Counted from the stretch's first letter, positions 53,929 through 61,852 are shown. The stretch is DNA of 64,000 bases from Tenacibaculum sp. 1_MG-2023 (GCF_030547425.1 NZ_JAUORH010000012.1:40557-104556); one strand, 5' to 3'. Notes: generated by a model from the letters alone, not told the origin. Made by a program: numbers and translations.

Positions 53929-53954
53929 AACGACTAAAACTACTTTTAGTCGTT
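53929..53954. other. Hairpin after the minisatellite
   Basis: AACGACTAAAA and TTTTAGTCGTT form a perfect 11-bp stem with loop CTAC. No T-run follows. It may be a weak terminator for either strand or part of a mobile unit boundary. Confidence 0.5.
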
Positions 53955-54093
53955 AAATAGTTGCGATTATGGGTTTTCGTAAGAAAATTAAGTTATTATT
54001 AGTAAGTTCGTAAATGTATAAACAAACATAAAATACAACTATAAACCTACCAAAACAGGTGTATAACGATGTATTTTACATCTATATAAACAA

Positions 54094-54102
54094 GTTAGGT
54101 GC
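54094..54102 (+). repeat. Cassette core site, left boundary of TAC unit
   Basis: GTTAGGTGC fits the integron core GTTRRRY and is exactly complementary to GCACCTAAC at 55736-55744 on the other side of the three-gene unit. The preceding ATATAAACAA resembles ATACAAAACC before the equivalent site at 55866. Confidence 0.55.
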
Positions 54103-54118
54103 AATTTGAAAAAACTAA

Positions 54119-54547
54119 TTAGTCCTCAAAAAAATCATCTGGAATGTTAGCTATTGGCAGAGTAAATCCTTTGTATTGTGTTGAAGATAAATAAACTGAC
54201 AACATACCTCTCGTACCTCCAATTGCAATGTTTAATAGTTTACGAGCAAAACTTGAATCTAAAACATTTTTTCCTTTTCTTTTTATTAAAACATCTTTTA
54301 TGTCAAACACACCAAATTCAAAAAAGGAAATTAAACTAAATAAATCTTTTTCATTTTCTTTTAGTATAACTGCTAAATCAACCTTAATACCAACTGCAGA
54401 GTTCTTTTCATCAATTTGAAACTCTGTGTTTAATGCTAAATTAATATTTTCGAATTTCAAATCGCCTTCAAATATATTATCATTATTCACTTGAAAAGAA
54501 AGTGGTTTAGCGTTGTATATTTCAATGCTTATATCTGATTTTTTCAT
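54119..54547 (-). CDS. SecB-like chaperone of a toxin-antitoxin-chaperone module
   Basis: A 142-aa protein with SecB-like features: GIKVDLAVILKENEKDLFSL, FFEFGVFDIKD, a helix SSFARKLLNIAIGGTRGML and the C-terminal block GFTLPIANIPDDF. The pattern FExxGvFxI ... LPxxNxP is characteristic of SecB. Its place directly after a two-gene toxin-antitoxin operon matches tripartite TAC systems (such as Mycobacterium Rv1955-1957), where the chaperone is needed to fold the antitoxin. It lies 26 bases after the antitoxin gene. Not the housekeeping secretion chaperone, by context. Confidence 0.6.
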   Translation of the reverse strand: MKKSDISIEIYNAKPLSFQVNNDNIFEGDLKFENINLALNTEFQIDEKNSAVGIKVDLAVILKENEKDLFSLISFFEFGVFDIKDVLIKRKGKNVLDSSFARKLLNIAIGGTRGMLSVYLSSTQYKGFTLPIANIPDDFFED

Positions 54548-54573
54548 TGTCTATTATCTAAAATTAATCAATG

Positions 54574-55152
54574 TTAAATATTAACTAATGTTGGTTTTCC
54601 TACGGATAACTCATTTCCTTTACTTCGGATTTTACGAACTTCTTTAGCTCTCCATTTGAAAGTACTAACCTCTGAACCGATTAAAACTAAATCGTGAATA
54701 TTTGAAGGTTCTTGTACTTCATAAACCCCGTGTGTTTCAACAACACTCCACATATTTTCTTTAACACTTATCTGCTGAGTCTCCCTTTCTAGTTCTTTCA
54801 CTCTTTTTTTAAGCCTATGAATCTCTAACTTTAAATCGTTTTCCGTTTCAATTTTAAAAATATTACAATTGATATGCTCTTTAATGTTACTGCTTGAAAG
54901 TCTTTTTATAATTGACATTCCAGTATGTGCTTCTATCAAACTTAAAGTTAAAATAGTAAAGTTATGGTTTCCAGAAACCCATCTAGTAACATCACTAGCA
55001 GTTTTACCTACTAATTCAGCAAAGGTCTTCTTATTCATACCTTCAACAGAACGAATATAATTACTAATCATTATACCTATTTCAGCAGAATGAGCAGTAT
55101 AATTTTCAATTTCTTTTGGTATTTCAAAATCTAAATCGTTTATATTTTTCAT
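54574..55152 (-). CDS. HTH antitoxin (HigA-like) with C-terminal extension
   Basis: A 192-aa protein with an Xre-type HTH at about residues 40-85 (KTFAELVGKTASDVTRWVSGNHNFTILTLSLIEAHTG), a coiled coil at about 100-128 and a C-terminal tail of about 60 residues. In TAC systems the antitoxin carries a C-terminal chaperone-addiction region that binds SecB; the tail here could serve that role (inference). It overlaps the toxin gene by 4 bases (ATGA). Confidence 0.7.
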   Translation of the reverse strand: MKNINDLDFEIPKEIENYTAHSAEIGIMISNYIRSVEGMNKKTFAELVGKTASDVTRWVSGNHNFTILTLSLIEAHTGMSIIKRLSSSNIKEHINCNIFKIETENDLKLEIHRLKKRVKELERETQQISVKENMWSVVETHGVYEVQEPSNIHDLVLIGSEVSTFKWRAKEVRKIRSKGNELSVGKPTLVNI

Positions 55153-55658
55153 AATTCTAAAATTTCTTCTTTATCAATTTCATCAATGGATATTGCTTGT
55201 TTTTTGTCAAGCATTTCTATGTGTTTTGAAATATTACATAATTCTTCGGCAGCATCTTCACATTCTGGAACTTCTTGATAAGTTTTAATTTCAACTCCGT
55301 TAATCTTTTCAGGTTTATGACATCCTCCACCAATAATTATTGTACTACCATTTAACACCCAATAATATATCCTATATCTGCTGGTAATTTTCACTCCATC
55401 TTCATATTTACTTGGTAAAGCAAATAAGCCTTCTCTTCCTTTACAGACCTCGTTACGTCCTTCGATTCCATATACATTAGCTGTATGAAGTATTTGAGAT
55501 TTTAAAATTTGAGCATCTTGTAGTGATATTTGAGAAAGTTTTTTCAAAAAATCAAATGTTGGACTAGATATTGTATTTCCTTTTGGATCACAAACCTCAT
55601 AAGTGTAGATGTCTACTACTGCAGCATCCTCAACAAATTCGCCAATTTTAAAATTCAT
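55149..55658 (-). CDS. Probable toxin of TAC module (RelE/HigB-like)
   Basis: A 169-aa protein, first gene of the three-gene operon. Its middle (SLQDAQILKSQILHTANVYGIEGR ... GLFALPSKYEDGVKITSRYRIYYWVLNGSTIIIGGGCHKPEK) has the RelE/HigB-superfamily order: helices, then strands with basic residues and a late GGxxKP-like end. HigB toxins cut mRNA on ribosomes. Similarity is weak, so the call rests partly on the operon order toxin, antitoxin, chaperone. Confidence 0.5.
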   Translation of the reverse strand: MNFKIGEFVEDAAVVDIYTYEVCDPKGNTISSPTFDFLKKLSQISLQDAQILKSQILHTANVYGIEGRNEVCKGREGLFALPSKYEDGVKITSRYRIYYWVLNGSTIIIGGGCHKPEKINGVEIKTYQEVPECEDAAEELCNISKHIEMLDKKQAISIDEIDKEEILEL

Positions 55659-55735
55659 AAATACACATATATGTAAAACGCTAAACTAAATAATTTATTT
55701 GAATTATTATGTAAAAATTATCATAAATAAAAACT

Positions 55736-55874
55736 GCACCTAACACCGTATAAAATTAATTGCTAGGTTATTGTCTTTTTGGAATAATCCTTCGAATGAT
55801 TCAATTGGTTAGTTTCTTTTTGTTATTTTAGTTACTTAAGCACGCAACTAATCTTATACAAAACCGTTACCTGC
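55736..55874 (+). repeat. attC-like recombination site between TAC and PIN units
   Basis: A 139-base element with the layout of an integron attC: it begins with GCACCTAAC (R''-like RYYYAAC) and ends with GTTACCTGC (R'-like GTT...). Inner arms TATAAAATTAATTGC (about 55749-55763) and GCAACTAATCTTATA (about 55844-55858) pair at 13 of 15 positions. Its left end is complementary to 54094-54102 and its right end to 57320-57328, the ends of the two neighbouring units, exactly as for integrated cassettes. Confidence 0.6.
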
Positions 55875-55911
55875 AAGCTGAACTCACTCATACGTTTTGA
55901 AACAATAAAAA

Positions 55912-57327
55912 ATGATTAAAATATATTTTGACTGGAATGTTCTATCACAAATGAAAAACGGTAAGCATTCCGAGTTAAAAGAAATAATTCAAGACAACGA
56001 AAAATTATTAATTCCGTTTTCAACATCACACATAAACGATTTATCTTCAAGTTTCAATAATACACCTGAACAAAAAGAATATATTAATTCTGATTTAGAT
56101 TTTATTTCAAACGTAACCAACGAATATTGTCTATTCAATAACGGCAAAGGAATTGTCCTAGATTTTTATCCACCTAAAGAATTATTTGAACAAAATATCA
56201 CTGACAAAGACACTTTTAGTGATTTGAGCATTGATGGATTAATGAATAACTTTGAAGATGATGAATTATCTAAAAGTCTAGTAAAACCAATATTTGACTT
56301 ACTCAAATCCTTACCTATCGAAGAATCTTTTAAGCAAGCTTTCGATAATCCTGAAAGTTCTCAAATTATGGAAAAAATGTTTCCTGGTTTAAAGGAAAAT
56401 CCAACAATGGATGGATTTTTTAAAAGTTTCAGTAAAATGAAATTCAACCTGAACGAATTAGAAGGTTACAAAGATTTAAGGCAAACTGTCCAAAGTGGCA
56501 CAGGAATCAATAGAGATAAAATATTCGACACAGAAAACCCTTTTGATTTGATTCAAAAAAGTTATGATAAACTAGGTGTTTCACTTGACCAATTAAAACA
56601 AGAATCGAAATACAGTCCACAATGGTTCGATGATATTACAAATGAGTATCTTAAATTAGATATGCACGGTTATCAAGAAGATAAAGTAAATATTAAAAAA
56701 GGAAGAAAGGAAACATTCAAAAATACAACTGATGACGGATTTCACGCTTCTTTTGCTTCTACTTGCAATTTTTATGTGATTAATGACAATAAGTCTTACA
56801 AAAAAACTAAAAAAGTTTACGAAAAACTAAACATCAATACTAGAGTTTTTAAACCAGATGAATTCATCGATTTTTACAAAAGGTATTTAGATTATAATAA
56901 TCCAATAATAGATTTAAGAATCATACAAGACATTCTTAATTCAGATAACTTTTATGAATCAAAAACCGAAGATGGAATTTACAAGACATACTATTTCCCA
57001 TTCTTTTTATTTGGTTTCTTTAATAAAATCATTTGTTTTTTTCCAACAGATGAATCAGAAGAAAGTTCAACCTTCTTAAGTCAAGATAAGCCAACAAATT
57101 GGTTCATTATACCGAAAGAAGTAGAAATACTTGTCAAACGATTATTGCTTTATTTTGGAACAGATTTAAATAATGAAGGCGAGTTAAAACCCGACGAATA
57201 TAATAATGATAAATGGGATGGAAGAAAATGGAAATTTGAAAACTTAACATTAAGGCTTCAATCTATAAACGGTTTTGTACAATTATATTGGGACTATGAG
57301 GAAGAAGAAGAAAAAGCCAGCAGGTAA
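55912..57327 (+). CDS. Large PIN-like domain protein
   Basis: A 471-aa protein. The start IKIYFDWNVLSQMKNGKHSELKEI has the first strand and acidic residue of a PIN ribonuclease; the matching second half of a PIN core appears at about 280-330 (TTDDGFHASFASTCNFYVINDNKSYKKTKKVYEKL...TRVFKPDEF), with about 230 residues of charged helical insert between. PIN nucleases are common toxins and defence effectors, but catalysis is not shown. It is the only gene of its cassette-like unit and its stop codon lies inside the right boundary GCAGGTAAC. Confidence 0.5.
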   Translation: MIKIYFDWNVLSQMKNGKHSELKEIIQDNEKLLIPFSTSHINDLSSSFNNTPEQKEYINSDLDFISNVTNEYCLFNNGKGIVLDFYPPKELFEQNITDKDTFSDLSIDGLMNNFEDDELSKSLVKPIFDLLKSLPIEESFKQAFDNPESSQIMEKMFPGLKENPTMDGFFKSFSKMKFNLNELEGYKDLRQTVQSGTGINRDKIFDTENPFDLIQKSYDKLGVSLDQLKQESKYSPQWFDDITNEYLKLDMHGYQEDKVNIKKGRKETFKNTTDDGFHASFASTCNFYVINDNKSYKKTKKVYEKLNINTRVFKPDEFIDFYKRYLDYNNPIIDLRIIQDILNSDNFYESKTEDGIYKTYYFPFFLFGFFNKIICFFPTDESEESSTFLSQDKPTNWFIIPKEVEILVKRLLLYFGTDLNNEGELKPDEYNNDKWDGRKWKFENLTLRLQSINGFVQLYWDYEEEEEKASR

Positions 57328-57616
57328 CAAAGAACTGAGGTAAAAAACAAGTACATTTTATCCTTTTTTAAACCAACGTACTTTTATAATTTGCGTCATA
57401 AGGCAAACCACTTTTTACTATGGCAAAAGCTTGTTTTAATAGCTTATTACACACCGCTATTAAAGCTAGTTTTTTGCTTTTACCTTTTATTCTTAGCTAC
57501 AATTCACCTATAAATTTCTTGCTTTTTTTTTAAATTTTCTTGTTTTTTTCTTCGGTTTGTATTTGTTAAATTAGGTATTTTAACACGCAACAAACTAAAG
57601 AAACACGTTGTGGGCA
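57320..57616 (+). repeat. attC-like junction between PIN and Fur units, interrupted by IS110 remnant
   Basis: Left end GCAGGTAAC (57320-57328) complements the start of the PIN unit. Right end GTTGTGGGCA (57607-57616) complements TGCCCACAAC at the end of the next unit. The right arm TTTAACACGCAACAAACTA matches the arm at 55835-55850 of the intact site. The middle is replaced by an IS110 fragment. The stretch 57328-57628 contains nothing else. Confidence 0.55.
57332..57500 (-). mobile_element. IS110-family transposase C-terminal fragment A
   Basis: The minus strand encodes only the last ~40 codons of an IS110-type transposase (KSKKLALIAVCNKLLKQAFA ... GLPYDANYKSTLV, stop), followed by the element's 3' end GAACTGAGGTAAAAAAC at 57331-57347. 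It shares this tail with fragments at 59970 and 63010. Confidence 0.7.
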
Positions 57617-57628
57617 ATGTAAACAAAC

Positions 57629-58006
57629 CTACGAACAGTCATTACAAAACCCAGTCAGAACGCAATTTGCGTTTTGAACTTCATAGCCATTAGGAACTGA
57701 ATACTCAACAGGAACTTGCAGGCATTCAATCGTATCACACGACAAACACCGAAAATGAAAATGATGTTGAATAACTTCTTGTGGATTCTCACATTTTTTG
57801 CAAATGGCAAAATACTGTTTTCCGTCTTCTGCTACTATTTTGTGGACTATCTCATCCTCACAAAACCTGTTTAATACTCTATAAATTGTAGCTCTATTGA
57901 TTTTAATATCTAACTGCTTTTCAATAACGTCTTGACTTAACGCTTTTCTTGAATTTAATAGTAAATTCAGTACTGCCTCTTTTGTAGGTGTATTTCTTCG
58001 ACTCAT
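57629..58006 (-). CDS. Fur-family transcriptional regulator
   Basis: Fur/PerR-type metalloregulator (125 aa from ATG 58006; an open extension upstream crosses operators and is rejected). Winged helix TKEAVLNLLLNSRKALSQDVIE...RATIYRVLNRFCEDEIVHKI, then metal-site residues HHFHFRCLSCDTIECL and the C-terminal CNDC. CKKC at about 78-81 is an unusual third Cys pair. It is divergent from the oxidoreductase gene, with two matched operators in between, and so very probably controls both. Confidence 0.9.
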   Translation of the reverse strand: MSRRNTPTKEAVLNLLLNSRKALSQDVIEKQLDIKINRATIYRVLNRFCEDEIVHKIVAEDGKQYFAICKKCENPQEVIQHHFHFRCLSCDTIECLQVPVEYSVPNGYEVQNANCVLTGFCNDCS

Positions 58007-58009
58007 ATT

Positions 58010-58030
58010 TATTGCGAACAAGTTGCAATA
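58010..58030. promoter_or_regulatory. Fur-type operator 1
   Basis: TATTGC-N9-GCAATA, a 21-bp imperfect palindrome starting 3 bases upstream of the fur start codon; it overlaps the -33 element of the divergent promoter. Same half-sites as operator 2. Confidence 0.75.
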
Positions 58031-58052
58031 ATACAAAAAGATTGTATATTTG
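58023..58052 (+). promoter_or_regulatory. Promoter of the oxidoreductase operon
   Basis: TTG at 58023-58025 and TATATTTG at 58045-58052 with 19 bases between them, a textbook Bacteroidota promoter (TTG-N19-TAnnTTTG). It is enclosed by two palindromic operators. Confidence 0.75.
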
Positions 58053-58062
58053 TCAAAAACAC

Positions 58063-58083
58063 TATTGCGACATTTTCGCAATA
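58063..58083. promoter_or_regulatory. Fur-type operator 2
   Basis: TATTGCGA-N5-TCGCAATA, 8-bp perfect arms, 21 bp in total, just downstream of the -7 element. Centres of the two operators are 53 bp apart, about five helical turns. Confidence 0.8.
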
Positions 58084-58093
58084 ATACAAATCA

Positions 58094-58159
58094 ATGACAA
58101 GAAGAGAGATCATAAAACTATTTGGAGCATCAATCAGGTTTAGTTCTTACACTACCTAA
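58094..58159 (+). pseudogene. Broken Tat-signal start of the oxidoreductase gene
   Basis: The frame from ATG 58094 reads MTRREIIKLFGASI, a twin-arginine signal start, then shifts to a stop. Removing one base (about A58136) would join it in frame to GLVLTLPKSLTLFAQNKNN and the oxidoreductase, giving a full Tat signal with an LFAQ-type cleavage site. So the export signal seems to have been lost by a one-base insertion, or there is a sequencing error. Confidence 0.5.
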
Positions 58160-58193
58160 ATCATTAACTCTCTTTGCTCAAAACAAAAACAAT

Positions 58194-59099
58194 ATGGATA
58201 ATAAAGAATTTGAAGTAATCATAATAGGCGGAAGCTATGCAGGCCTTTCAACAGCAATGACTTTAGGTCGTTCACTTCGTAAAACCTTGGTAATAGATGC
58301 AGGAAAACCGTGTAATCGTCAAACACCGCATTCACATAATTTTTTAACTCAAGATGGAAGTACACCAAAGGAAATTTCTGAAATTGCAAAAAACCAAGTA
58401 ACAAAATACGACAGTATAAAATTTTATGACGGACTTGCAGTTAGTGGAGAAAAAAGTAATGAAGGATTTAAAATCGCCACTTCAAAAGGAGATATGTTTA
58501 CAGCAAAGAAATTGGTTTTAGCAACAGGAATTAAAGACTTAATGCCAGATATAAAAGGTTTTTCAGAATGTTGGGGTATTTCAGTTGTGCACTGCCCATA
58601 TTGTCACGGATACGAAATAAGAAATAATAAAACTGCCATAATTGCCAATGGAGAAAGAGCATTTCACCTTGCTTCTTTAGTGAATAATTTAACCCAAGAA
58701 ATAACAATTCTCACTTCGGGAACAAAAGATTTTGATGAAAACCAGCTCAAAAAATTAAAACAACACGATATTAAAATCATTGAAAAAGAAATTTCTGCAA
58801 TAGAATATCAAAATGGACAATTAGAAAAAATTGTATTCAAAGATGGTAGTTCGGAAAACTTTGATTGTGCTTATGCTTCTATTCCATTTGAGCAAAACTC
58901 GAATATCCCCAAAGAGTTAGGTTGTGAACTTACAGAGAACGGACACATTAAAGTAAATTTTATGCAAAAAACCACAGAAGAAGGCATTTTTGCTTGTGGT
59001 GACAACAGTACAATGATGCGTTCTGTTGCCATAGCAGTTTCTAGTGGTAACATTTCAGGGGCAGTTATTAATAATGAACTTACACAAGAGAGTTTTTAA
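58194..59099 (+). CDS. FAD-dependent oxidoreductase, thioredoxin-reductase-like
   Basis: A 301-aa flavoprotein (from ATG 58194; the frame is open from TTG 58122 as a possible signal remnant). FAD motif VIIIGGSYAGLSTAMTLGRSL, the redox pair in VVHCPYCHGYEIRN, and the C-terminal FACGDNSTMMRSVAIAVSSG FAD segment. This is a TrxB-like family whose members often reduce small substrates, not thioredoxin. First gene of an operon with a small protein and a methyltransferase under the Fur-type regulator. Confidence 0.88.
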   Translation: MDNKEFEVIIIGGSYAGLSTAMTLGRSLRKTLVIDAGKPCNRQTPHSHNFLTQDGSTPKEISEIAKNQVTKYDSIKFYDGLAVSGEKSNEGFKIATSKGDMFTAKKLVLATGIKDLMPDIKGFSECWGISVVHCPYCHGYEIRNNKTAIIANGERAFHLASLVNNLTQEITILTSGTKDFDENQLKKLKQHDIKIIEKEISAIEYQNGQLEKIVFKDGSSENFDCAYASIPFEQNSNIPKELGCELTENGHIKVNFMQKTTEEGIFACGDNSTMMRSVAIAVSSGNISGAVINNELTQESF

Positions 59100-59100
59100 T

Positions 59101-59346
59101 ATGGTTGAAGTATTTATAACTAATGTAAAATCAGTGTGTCTCTCACAAGAAATACTGAAACTCTTAGAGAAAAGTTTTCCAACTCTAAAAATCAATTTCG
59201 ACTTGGAGGATTTTAACAAACCATATCCTTGTGGTCATTCCATTTTAAGAATTGAAGGAAAAGTAATTGACACAAACTTAATAACTCAACAACTTAGAAG
59301 CAAAGGAATTAAATGTGAATTATTAGAAGATAAAACTTGTATGTAG
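59101..59346 (+). CDS. Small ferredoxin-fold-like protein
   Basis: An 81-aa protein (MVEVFITNVKSVCLSQEILK ... KCELLEDKTCM) with a beta-alpha-beta-beta-alpha-beta pattern, like heavy-metal-associated (HMA) domains but without their GMxCxxC loop; it has Cys13, a CGH at about 44-46 and a late Cys pair. The start ATG is 1 base after the oxidoreductase stop. A metal-binding or carrier role is possible from context with a Fur-type regulator. Not recognised further. Confidence 0.65.
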   Translation: MVEVFITNVKSVCLSQEILKLLEKSFPTLKINFDLEDFNKPYPCGHSILRIEGKVIDTNLITQQLRSKGIKCELLEDKTCM

Positions 59347-59347
59347 T

Positions 59348-59950
59348 ATGACAGAATTTTGGGAAACAGCATTTAACGACAAACAAGAAATATGGGGAAT
59401 GAAACCTGCAAAATCGGCTGAATTGACAAAAACCTTTTTTGTAGAAAATTCGGTAAAAGACATTTTAATTCCCGGAATTGGATATGGTCGAAATGCTCAA
59501 ACATTTATCCAAAATGGAATAATAGTAAGCGGAATAGAAATTTCTAAAACAGCCATTGAACTCGCAAAAAAACATTTTAGAAATGAAATGACCATTTTTC
59601 ACGGATCTGTAAAGAAAATGCCTTTTGATAACAAAAAATATGACGGAATATTTTGTCACGCTCTTATTCATTTATTGGACAGTAAAGAAAGAAAAAAATT
59701 GATACAAGACTGCTACAACCAATTGACAAAAAATGGATTTATGGTTTTTACCGCCATAACCAAAAATGCATCTCAATTTGGAAAGGGCAAATTAATAAGT
59801 AAAGACCGTTACGAAATTTATAAAGGAGCAAAAATATTTTACTACGACAAAGAATCAGTCAAAACAGAATTTGAAAAGTACGGAGTTTTTGAAATCACCG
59901 AAGTAAGCGAAAATCAGCCAATGTACCTGATTAAATGCAAAAAGGAATAA
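59348..59950 (+). CDS. Class I SAM-dependent methyltransferase
   Basis: A 200-aa methyltransferase. Motif I is LIPGIGYGRNAQTFIQNG, the acidic ribose-binding residue is in VSGIEISKTAIELAKKH, and the later motif is FDGIFCHALIHLLDSKERKKLI. The N-terminal FWETAFNDKQEIWGMKPAKS resembles thiopurine/TehB-type methyltransferases that act on small thiol or metalloid substrates. It ends 6 bases before the right boundary of the cassette-like unit. Confidence 0.85.
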   Translation: MTEFWETAFNDKQEIWGMKPAKSAELTKTFFVENSVKDILIPGIGYGRNAQTFIQNGIIVSGIEISKTAIELAKKHFRNEMTIFHGSVKKMPFDNKKYDGIFCHALIHLLDSKERKKLIQDCYNQLTKNGFMVFTAITKNASQFGKGKLISKDRYEIYKGAKIFYYDKESVKTEFEKYGVFEITEVSENQPMYLIKCKKE

Positions 59951-59956
59951 AAATAA

Positions 59957-59966
59957 TGCCCACAAC
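59957..59966 (+). repeat. Cassette boundary, right end of Fur unit
   Basis: TGCCCACAAC is the exact complement of GTTGTGGGCA at 57607-57616. It is followed by AAAG and the IS110 3' end, as at 57328 and 63009. Confidence 0.6.
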
Positions 59967-59969
59967 AAA

Positions 59970-60640
59970 GAACTGAGGTAAAAAACAAGTACACTTTATA
60001 CTTTTTTAAACCAACGTACTTTTATAATTTTTATCATAAGGCAAACCACTTTTTACTATGGCAAATGCTTGCTTTAATAGTTTATTACACACGGCTATTA
60101 ATGCTAGTTTTTTACTCTTACCTTTAGCAACTATTCGTTCATAAAGTTCTCGACATGCTTTGTTGTATTTACAAGCATAAAACTGCACATAAATAATAAA
60201 TTTCTAAGCTTTGGATTGCCCATTTTACTTATTTATGGTCTTCCCTTTATACTGCTTCCTGATTCTCTAATAGTCGGGGTAATACCTACGTAACTACACA
60301 GCTCTTTTACTGATGTAAAACGATTAAAGCCATCGGTAAAAACCAATAACATCAATACTGTTTTTGTTCCTATACCTGGTATCTTTTTTAGTAAAGTCAC
60401 TTCATTTTGGTAGCTCTTTTTTACGCTCTCTGATAACAACTCTTCTAATTTAACCATCTCTTTTTGTTACTGTTTTAGCTGCCTTTTTAAAAGAATTAAC
60501 TACCAATTTTGAGGGATTCCCTAATACTGATTCACCATGAAGCTTATTCTTTAATTGAGTAGATTGTTTCGTGTAAACTCCCAATAAACGTACTATTTGT
60601 AAACATTCTTGTTGTTCCTTACTCTACGCTTTTTCCTTTC
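59970..60640 (-). pseudogene. Broken IS110-family transposase
   Basis: The longest IS110 remnant here, on the minus strand: a middle part (KQSTQLKNKLHG... VTKRDG) in one frame, then 60457-60233 with the transposase_20 signature IPGIGTKTVLMLLVFTDGFNRF..LCSYVGITPTIRESGSS, a TAA in place of a sense codon, a one-base shift near 60190, and the C-terminal part 60188-60006 (YNKACRELYERIVAKGKSKK...). The N-terminal catalytic DEDD-type domain is absent. The interval 59951-60831 contains only this remnant and AT-rich sequence without recognisable genes. Confidence 0.8.
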
Positions 60641-60831
60641 TTATTTATATTTTTAAATTTAATGAATTACAAACTTAAGAAGTGTATAATGTAAAAAACG
60701 ACTTACCAAGATTCAAAATTCCGCAATAAAAGTTTTCAGAAAGTTTAAAATAACAAGCCGTAAGAGCATAAAATTTTCCAATTCATCATCCATACAAAAA
60801 TTTCTATGCCCTTACTCGTTCTGTACTTCAA

Positions 60832-61758
60832 TTAAACATGCAACACTTTCGTTTTTTTATCATAAGCCAAATTGTTTTTAGACTTTCCAAACTTGTTCAA
60901 AATCAGAACACCTATAAGTATTCCTAACATCCCTAAATAATGCCAAAAAACCAACTTTTCACCATCTAACACACCCCAAAGCACAGCAACAACGGGAATC
61001 AGATATGTAAGCGAACTAGCAAAAACGGCTGTAGATTTTTGAATTAATTGATTCTGCATAAACTGGGCTAAAGCTGTTCCCAAAACACCTAATGTAATTA
61101 ATGATAGCAACGGAAAAACTTGTTGCTCACTAATTTTGATATACGACTCATATCCACTAAAAAATAAAAAAAGAAAGCCGAATATTCCTGAAAAAGAAAC
61201 AGCAATTGTGGTTACGTGAAGTGAATTCACATCAGATAGATACGTTTTTACAATATTAAAATTCAACCCGTAACAAATAGTTGCGATAATAATTAATAAC
61301 GCATACTCGTTTAACGAAAATGTGCTTCCTGTATTAATCAAAATTAAAAAACTAGCAGAAATAAAACCTATAGCAAGACCCAACCATTGTAATTTATTAA
61401 TAGATTTTCTAAAAAACAGTAATCCAAGAATACTTGTAAACATTGGAACTAAAGCATTTAATATTCCCGCAAGTGCACTACTAATTTGAGATTGTGCGAT
61501 ACTAAACAGATAGGATGGAAAAACCATACTCAACAAGCTTACTAGTAAAATTACTGGAACTTTTTCACTTGGTATTTTTCTAATATGCCGAATGGCAAAA
61601 AAAAACATGACTAAAAAAGCAGATACTAACCGGATAGTTGCAGCCTGCCAAACCGTATAACCATTTAATCCATTTTTAATCAAAATGAACGAACTGCCCC
61701 AAATTAAAACCAACGCTATAAAATAGAACCAAACTTTATAATTATTTTTTACTTTCAT
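60832..61758 (-). CDS. DMT-superfamily (EamA) transporter
   Basis: Ten-span inner-membrane transporter (308 aa) with two EamA repeats (WGSSFILIKNGLNGYTVWQAATIRLVSAF ... QISSALAGILNALVPMFTSIL; second repeat after about 150). Members export amino acids, nucleosides or other metabolites. Divergent from the LysR gene 94 bases away, which probably controls it; the same arrangement as LysE/LysR at 35190-36817. Confidence 0.9.
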   Translation of the reverse strand: MKVKNNYKVWFYFIALVLIWGSSFILIKNGLNGYTVWQAATIRLVSAFLVMFFFAIRHIRKIPSEKVPVILLVSLLSMVFPSYLFSIAQSQISSALAGILNALVPMFTSILGLLFFRKSINKLQWLGLAIGFISASFLILINTGSTFSLNEYALLIIIATICYGLNFNIVKTYLSDVNSLHVTTIAVSFSGIFGFLFLFFSGYESYIKISEQQVFPLLSLITLGVLGTALAQFMQNQLIQKSTAVFASSLTYLIPVVAVLWGVLDGEKLVFWHYLGMLGILIGVLILNKFGKSKNNLAYDKKTKVLHV

Positions 61759-61852
61759 CTCTAATATAAATTGAAATACAAAGGAAGAACACTCTTATTA
61801 TTAAAAAAAATACTTAATTTTGATTAATTGATAACATATTTTAATCAATAGA

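Noticed and set aside
60233..60457. Functional small IS110 transposase
   Set aside because: It is an internal fragment; stop codon, frameshift and missing N-terminus make the element inactive.
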